From Chitinophagaceae bacterium (GTDB taxonomy: Bacteria; Bacteroidota; Bacteroidia; Chitinophagales; Chitinophagaceae), in assembly GCA_016786525.1 (NCBI GenBank), contig JAEUVW010000315.1:1-25718 (forward strand): a DNA stretch of 25,718 bases, written 5' to 3'. Under the pieces are notes generated by a model. That model was given only the letters and a program-made list of their open reading frames with translations, was not told where the DNA came from and did no database searches. Each line of letters opens with the position of its first letter. The stretch's first letter is position 1. Shown in pieces: positions 21,484 to 25,718 of this stretch. The position numbers and the translations under genes were made by a program.

Positions 21484-23198
21484 CAGGAAGGGCGAATGTC
21501 CAGCACTTTCATCTGCAGTTTGGTATTACCGTTAAATTCGTTTTCGTCCAGGGTATAGACAATGTCAAAAGGCCCGGGATGCGTGTACCGGAACTTATCG
21601 GCCATCTTGAAACCGATACCGTCTATGACAATACCCCGCCTGTTGGTCACCACAAACTTAATGTGCTGCTCCTTTACAATACGGGAGTTGCCCTGGTAAT
21701 CAAATACATTCCGGGTGCAGAATACAGGGCGCATGTTGTTGGGGCCAAACGGCTCGAACTGCCGGATGATGTTGTAGAATGCAGGCTTGATATCTTCCAG
21801 CTCTATTTCGGCATCGATCTCTATCTCCGGTACCAGCAGGCGCGGGTCGATGCTCCCGGACACGACTTCTTCAAACTTCCGGACGAAAGGCAGGTAATTT
21901 TCGGGCTTCATGGTGATGCCCGCAGCATAGAAATGCCCGCCGTAGTTTTCCAGCAATTCGCGGCATTCGTAGATGGCTTCGTACACATTGAAGCCGATAA
22001 CGGAACGCGCCGATCCGGATACTTTGCCATTGCTCATGGCCAGTACAATGGTCGGTTTGTAGCAGTAATCGATCAGCCTGCTGGCGACAATGCCGACCAC
22101 ACCTTTATGCCAATGTTCTTTGTACAGCACCGTCGATTTTTTGCTGGCCAGCATCGTATCATTTTCCAGTATGCTCAGGGCTTCTTCCGTAATGTTTTTA
22201 TCGACCTCTTTGCGGTCAGTGTTGTCGGTCATCAGCACAGCCGCCAGCTCCAGTATCTTCTGCGGGTCTTTTTCTATAAAGAGATCCACCGCTTTCCGGG
22301 CATCGTCCATACGGCCGGCAGCATTGATCTTCGGGCCTATGGCAAACACCAGGTCGGTCAACGTAATATCCCTGATCAGGCCGGACATGCTTTTCAGGGT
22401 CTCAATCGAAAGGCAGGGATCTTCATTGGCTTTTTTAATGCCGTAATAAGCCAGGATACGGTTTTCTCCGTCAACAGGTACAATATCCGCCGCAATGCTG
22501 GTGGCCACCAGGTCCAGGAAGCAGGTAGTACGCTCCGCCGGCAGCTGCCACCTGACCGCCAGGGCGCAGATCAGTTTATACCCGATACCGCAGCCGCTCA
22601 GTTCCTTAAAAGGGTAGGGGCAATCTGCTTGTTTGGGGTTGAGGATCGCAAAGGCAGGAGGTAAAATTGTATCCGGGGTATGGTGGTCGCAGATGATCAC
22701 ATCAATGCCGTGGCTTTTGGCATAGGTGATCAGCTCTACCGATTTGATGCCGCAGTCCAGCGTAATCATCAGCGTATAGCCATTGGCAATAGCAAAGTCA
22801 ATACCGGCTTTCGAAATGCCATACCCTTCCCGGTATCGGTGCGGTATATAATAGGACAAGACACCTTTGTAGTGCTCCTGTAAAAAGGAATACATCACCG
22901 CAACGGCTGTAGTGCCATCTACGTCATAGTCGCCATACACCAGTATCCGTTCATTCCATTCCACGGCTTCGCAGATGCGGTCTGCAGCCTGCGTCATGCC
23001 TTTCATCAGGAAAGGGTCGTGCAGGTCGTTCATATCCGGGCGGAAAAACTGTTTCGCAGCGGCATAACTGTCAATGCCCCGCAGGCTCAGCAAACGGCAC
23101 AATACAGGGTGGATGTTGAGCGCCTGGTACAGATGCTCAGCAACCCCTTTAGGGGCAGGTTTGAGCGTCCAGCGCTTATTTAGTTGTTGCAGTGCCAA
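21480..23198 (-). CDS. recJ: Single-stranded-DNA-specific exonuclease RecJ
   Basis: A 572-residue DHH/DHHA1 family 5'-3' exonuclease for single-stranded DNA, used in recombination and mismatch or base-excision repair. The order is NKRWTLKP at the N-terminus (a common RecJ opening), ILVYGDYDVDGTTAVAVM with metal ligands Asp90, Asp92 and Asp94, TLDCGIKS, DVIICDHH (171-173), LSGCGIGYKLICAL, IGPKINAAGRMDDARKAV, the DHHA1 block SGSARSVIGFNVYEAI and GGHFYAAGITM, and a C-terminal OB-like domain. Size is normal. The start is TTG at 23198, inside the last 23 bases of kmo; no ATG is available before the conserved NKRW, so TTG with translational coupling is the best choice. It converges on rlmN. Confidence 0.95.
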   Translation of the reverse strand: MALQQLNKRWTLKPAPKGVAEHLYQALNIHPVLCRLLSLRGIDSYAAAKQFFRPDMNDLHDPFLMKGMTQAADRICEAVEWNERILVYGDYDVDGTTAVAVMYSFLQEHYKGVLSYYIPHRYREGYGISKAGIDFAIANGYTLMITLDCGIKSVELITYAKSHGIDVIICDHHTPDTILPPAFAILNPKQADCPYPFKELSGCGIGYKLICALAVRWQLPAERTTCFLDLVATSIAADIVPVDGENRILAYYGIKKANEDPCLSIETLKSMSGLIRDITLTDLVFAIGPKINAAGRMDDARKAVDLFIEKDPQKILELAAVLMTDNTDRKEVDKNITEEALSILENDTMLASKKSTVLYKEHWHKGVVGIVASRLIDYCYKPTIVLAMSNGKVSGSARSVIGFNVYEAIYECRELLENYGGHFYAAGITMKPENYLPFVRKFEEVVSGSIDPRLLVPEIEIDAEIELEDIKPAFYNIIRQFEPFGPNNMRPVFCTRNVFDYQGNSRIVKEQHIKFVVTNRRGIVIDGIGFKMADKFRYTHPGPFDIVYTLDENEFNGNTKLQMKVLDIRPSC

Positions 23199-24558
23199 AA
23201 TCCAGTTGTTGTACCGACTGATGATAGGTGTTGATCCAGCTTCCCAGTTGCGTTCTGAAACCGTCCGTAGCCATCAGCGTATCAAAATTGCCGGCATTCA
23301 TCACCTGTGCCAGCAAGGCATCCTGTGCGGCAATGCATTGCATTACCGTATCATATGGAGTGTGGCTGAAAGAGACCATTTCGTACACGGAAATAAATTC
23401 CTCCGGGAATAATTTACCCAGTTCCTTTTCTATCTTTTTCCGTTCCAGGAAAGCCGGGTCAGCTACTTTATCCCTCATCTCTACAAAATTCAGCAGGGCC
23501 AGTTCTCCGACGGCGTCACCATTGGGTTTGCGCAGGCGTTCGTATTCCGAAAGTATGGTGGTCCAGTCTTCGCCGTATTGGTCCATTAAGCCGCTCAGTA
23601 CGGTGCAGTCTTCAAAGCCGGCATTCATGCCCTGCCCGTAAAAAGGGACAATCGCATGGGCTGCGTCGCCGATCAGGGCACTCTTGTCTGAAAAATGCCA
23701 GGGCGATACACGTGTGGTGATCAGTGAAGAGGTTGGGTTATGGATAAAATCATGGAGCAGGCCGGGCATTAAAGCCACGGCGTCCGGGAAGTTTTTATTG
23801 AAGAAGGCCAGGATCTGCTCTTCCGTCTTCAGGGCGGCAAATGATGCTTCACCTTCAAAGGGGAAGAACAGGGTACAGGTAAAGCTGCCGTCGATATTGG
23901 GCAGGGCGATCAGCATATAATTGTGACGTGGCCAGATGTGCAGCGCTTCTTTTTCGATCTGGAAGCCGCCTGTTGCCGATGCCGGGATATGTAGTTCTTT
24001 GTAGCCGTGCTCCAGGTAATGCTGCGAGGCATTGACCCGGTCGTGCAGCACGTAGCTGCTGCGCAGGGCAGAAAAAGCCCCGTCCGCGCCAAACAGCAGG
24101 TCTGCGCTTTCCTTTTTCTGTACGCCCAGTACATCAAATGTCAGCTCGTTGGTCGCCAGGTTTACGCCTGTGCAGCGGTGATCGAAAAAGATCTCTACAC
24201 CGGCCTCTTCCGCCACAGTCATCAGTTGCTTGTTCAGTTCGCCGCGGCTGACGGAGTAGATTGCTTCGTTGTTCTTGCCGTATTGCTGGTAAGCCGAGCT
24301 GCCGTCGGGCATATGCAGGCTGCGGCCATACATCGGGATGGCTATGGGTTCAATGTCTGCTTTGATACCGGCCATTTCCAGGGCATTCCATCCGCGTACG
24401 CTCACTGCCAGGTTGATCGATCTGCCGGCTGCGATCTGCTCTTTCCGCATATCGGGGCGGCGCTCATATATTTTCACCGCATAGCCCCGTTTGCGCAGGA
24501 TCACTGCGAGCAGCGAGCCTACTAAGCCTGCACCTAAAATGCTGATTGATCTTGGCAT
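23176..24558 (-). CDS. kmo: Kynurenine 3-monooxygenase
   Basis: A 460-residue FAD-dependent hydroxylase converting L-kynurenine to 3-hydroxykynurenine with NADPH and oxygen, in tryptophan catabolism or de novo NAD synthesis. The Rossmann motif ISILGAGLVGSLLAV (Gly9, Gly11, Gly14) is followed by YERRPDMRKEQIAAGRSINLAVSVRGWNAL, a kmo-specific block, IYSVSRGELNKQLM, LLFGADGAFSALR, and HIWPRHNYMLIALPNIDGSFTCTLFFPFEG. Next comes the second FAD motif LIGDAAHAIVPFYGQGMNAGFEDC (from Leu295). Family members often end in a hydrophobic segment, which is weak here. No other kynurenine-pathway gene is in the window. It has a promoter candidate upstream and its 3' end overlaps the start of recJ. Confidence 0.95.
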   Translation of the reverse strand: MPRSISILGAGLVGSLLAVILRKRGYAVKIYERRPDMRKEQIAAGRSINLAVSVRGWNALEMAGIKADIEPIAIPMYGRSLHMPDGSSAYQQYGKNNEAIYSVSRGELNKQLMTVAEEAGVEIFFDHRCTGVNLATNELTFDVLGVQKKESADLLFGADGAFSALRSSYVLHDRVNASQHYLEHGYKELHIPASATGGFQIEKEALHIWPRHNYMLIALPNIDGSFTCTLFFPFEGEASFAALKTEEQILAFFNKNFPDAVALMPGLLHDFIHNPTSSLITTRVSPWHFSDKSALIGDAAHAIVPFYGQGMNAGFEDCTVLSGLMDQYGEDWTTILSEYERLRKPNGDAVGELALLNFVEMRDKVADPAFLERKKIEKELGKLFPEEFISVYEMVSFSHTPYDTVMQCIAAQDALLAQVMNAGNFDTLMATDGFRTQLGSWINTYHQSVQQLDFGTATTK

Positions 24559-24581
24559 AGTTGATTGTCCGTTTTAGCCTA

Positions 24582-24589
24582 CAAATGTA
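24582..24589 (-). promoter_or_regulatory. Putative -7 promoter element for kmo-recJ
   Basis: On the minus strand this is TACATTTG, a TAnnTTTG match about 24 bases before the ATG at 24558, giving a leader of about 18 bases. It is followed by T, not C as in the other candidates. No strong -33 TTG at the expected spacing. Confidence 0.45.
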
Positions 24590-24688
24590 AAAGACAATTT
24601 GGTAATTAGCTAGTTACGAAGGAAAACGCGCTGCCACACAGGCTTTGACGGGGCGGACGCGTGCAGGGATCGGTGAAAATTCGGTAAA

Positions 24689-24721
24689 TATTTAGTACTA
24701 TGTATTGCATAGTACTAAATA
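24689..24721. promoter_or_regulatory. Perfect inverted repeat, probable PadR operator
   Basis: Two perfect 14-base arms, TATTTAGTACTATG (24689-24702) and its complement (24708-24721), flank a 5-base centre TATTG. The site lies 33 bases before the padR start. The TTG in the centre is 20 bases before TAGGTTTG (24728-24735), so a repressor dimer here would cover the -33 region. PadR regulators usually bind such palindromes and repress their own operon; binding by this PadR is inferred. Confidence 0.75.
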
Positions 24722-24727
24722 AGTTCG

Positions 24728-24735
24728 TAGGTTTG
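24728..24735 (+). promoter_or_regulatory. Putative -7 promoter element for padR-pspC
   Basis: TAGGTTTG followed by C matches TAnnTTTG. The TTG at 24705-24707 lies 20 bases upstream as a good -33 element, making this the best-formed promoter in the window. The leader would be about 15 bases. Confidence 0.6.
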
Positions 24736-24754
24736 CAGTAAGAACGGATAGAAA

Positions 24755-25087
24755 ATGAATATTGACAACACGCAAAGCCAGATGAGGAAAGGGATTTTGG
24801 AGTTCTGCATCCTTTCTATCATTAAAAGAAATGAATCGTATCCTTCCGAGATCGTGGAGCAGATGAAAGCGGCAAACCTTCATATCCTGGAGGGTACCCT
24901 GTATCCCTTGCTGACACGGCTGAAGAATGCAGAGATGCTGACCTACCGCTGGGTAGAAAGCAATGCCGGCCCTCCCCGGAAGTATTTTTCCCTTACGGAT
25001 AAGGGCATTGCTTTTTATGAAGAGCTGAAGGCCACCTGGGAAGAGCTGGCCGCTGCCGTTAGCCAAGTCACCACACCTCATCCATAA
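24755..25087 (+). CDS. PadR family transcriptional regulator
   Basis: A 110-residue PadR-type winged-helix regulator of the short subfamily. RKGILEFCILSIIKRNESYPSEIVEQMKAANLHILEGTLYPLLTRLKNAEMLTYRWVESNAGPPRKYFSLTDKG covers the winged helix: YPSEI begins helix 2, EGTLYPLLTRLKNAEML is the recognition helix region, and GPPRKYFSLTDKG is the signature wing and turn. The short C-terminal helix (YEELKATWEELAAAV) serves dimerisation. It sits 26 bases before a PspC-domain gene, a pairing frequent in Bacteroidota, and directly behind the palindrome at 24689-24721. Autorepression is likely. What relieves it, if anything, is unknown. The ATG at 24755 is well placed. Confidence 0.93.
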   Translation: MNIDNTQSQMRKGILEFCILSIIKRNESYPSEIVEQMKAANLHILEGTLYPLLTRLKNAEMLTYRWVESNAGPPRKYFSLTDKGIAFYEELKATWEELAAAVSQVTTPHP

Positions 25088-25113
25088 CATTACAATTTTA
25101 AACAACCGATCGT

Positions 25114-25718
25114 ATGAACAAGGTCATCAACATCAATTTCCAGGGAAGCATTATCCCGATCGAAGAGTCGGCGTGGGAGTTGCTGCGTCGCTATATCGAC
25201 AGCCTGCGTACCTATTTCGCACAGGAGCAGGGCCGCGATGAGATCATCAATGATATAGAAATCCGGATTGCGGAACTTTTCCTTGAAAGACTGAAAAAAG
25301 GAGCCGCCTGCATTACAGACCATGATGTGCAGGACATCACGGCAGGGATCGGCCATCCCGAAGACCTGGAAGCCGCGGAATCGGAGCAGGGGCCTGCCGC
25401 TGCACAGGACACAGCAGAAGAGCCCGGTACAGCCGGCCGGCAGGAACCCAGACGCTTAAAACGTTCCGCCAACAACCAGGTGATCGGTGGGGTAGCCGCA
25501 GGCCTGGCCCACTACATGCAGATCGACCCCTCCATTATCCGACTGCTGTTTGTGCTCAGCCTGTTTGCGGGTTTTGGCTTTGTAGTGTACCTCGTGATGT
25601 GGGTGGTATTGCCGCAGGAAACAATGACGGACAATGCGCCCAAACGATTGTTCCGGGATATGGAACGGAAAAACCTGGGTGGGGTAGCCGCGGGTTTGGC
25701 AGCGTATTTTAATGTTGA
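25114..25718 (+). CDS. PspC domain-containing membrane protein, cut by the window end
   Basis: The frame opens with ATG at 25114 (MNKVININFQGSIIPIEESAW) and is still open at the last base, with 201 codons visible. An N-terminal soluble part (about 1-85, acidic with IIND-IEIRIAELFLERLKKG) is followed by a low-complexity Ala/Glu linker (about 86-110). A PspC domain follows: RRLKRSANNQVIGGVAAGLA, then IDPSIIRLLFVLSLFAGFGFVVYLVMWVVLPQE, which includes the membrane span. A second PspC copy begins at RLFRDMERKNLGGVAAGLAAYFNV and is truncated by the window. PspC relates to the phage-shock envelope-stress sensor; in Bacteroidota these multi-domain proteins are usually paired with PadR and remain uncharacterised. 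Confidence 0.88.
   Translation, partial: MNKVININFQGSIIPIEESAWELLRRYIDSLRTYFAQEQGRDEIINDIEIRIAELFLERLKKGAACITDHDVQDITAGIGHPEDLEAAESEQGPAAAQDTAEEPGTAGRQEPRRLKRSANNQVIGGVAAGLAHYMQIDPSIIRLLFVLSLFAGFGFVVYLVMWVVLPQETMTDNAPKRLFRDMERKNLGGVAAGLAAYFNV

Noticed and set aside
21579..22664. 361-codon open frame on the plus strand opposite recJ
   Set aside because: It is antisense to a fully conserved RecJ, has no recognisable domain, and its composition reflects the codon pattern of the other strand.
24007..24525. 172-codon plus-strand frame opposite kmo
   Set aside because: Kmo motifs on the minus strand are complete and this frame has no recognisable features.
24689..24721. Perfect hairpin as an intrinsic terminator
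   Set aside because: No T-run follows, the arms are AT-rich, the upstream genes run the other way, and the site carries the -33 element of padR.

Overview
The window looks like chromosomal DNA of a Bacteroidota bacterium, most plausibly of the Chitinophagia/Chitinophagaceae type. The reasons are promoter elements of the form TAnnTTTG upstream of most transcription units, weak or absent Shine-Dalgarno sequences, tight operons with 1-4 bp overlaps, a PadR-PspC pair, a kynurenine 3-monooxygenase, and a large surface-glycan locus. The lineage is inferred from style and family content, not from a marker gene.

Positions 1-18898 are one polysaccharide biosynthesis region. It opens with the 3' end of an unrecognised gene, then three consecutive GT2-type glycosyltransferases (400-3039), one GT2 gene in the opposite direction (3036-4025), and a GT4 enzyme (4108-5244) read from a compact divergent promoter. 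A nine-gene plus-strand operon follows (5280-13569). It holds two tandem FdtA/QdtA-type sugar 3,4-ketoisomerase homologues, a WecD-like GNAT acetyltransferase and a DegT/DnrJ aminotransferase, which together suggest an N-acetylated 3-amino-3,6-dideoxyhexose. After them come a DPM1/GtrB-like glycosyltransferase with membrane helices, a large polytopic membrane protein of possible GT-C or polymerase type, an ALG5-like GT2, a further GT2 and an extended SDR nucleotide-sugar enzyme. The next unit (13670-18898) holds a zinc-finger-like SAM methyltransferase, an AsnB-type amidotransferase, an OafA-type O-acyltransferase and a GT4 enzyme. It looks like a modification block. RmlA/RmlB, a Wzx flippase, an ABC exporter and a recognisable chain-length regulator are not in the window.

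Positions 18899-19142 lie between convergent genes and hold two families of short degenerate repeats, including a 56-bp tandem duplication. From 19143 onward the content is housekeeping or accessory. A minus-strand pair encodes a SAM hydroxide adenosyltransferase (DUF62) homologue lacking the usual triad and an ABM-domain protein. rlmN is on the plus strand. recJ and kmo form a minus-strand pair that converges on rlmN. A PadR regulator and a PspC-domain protein, cut by the window end, are on the plus strand. A perfect 14-bp inverted repeat in front of padR encloses the likely -33 promoter element and is a good candidate autoregulatory operator.

No rRNA, tRNA, CRISPR array, insertion sequence or convincing intrinsic terminator was seen. 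The most interesting points are the two ketoisomerase paralogues with different active-site deviations, the GT2 / membrane protein / GT2 block resembling a lipid-linked glycosylation module, the triad-less DUF62 protein, and the padR operator geometry.
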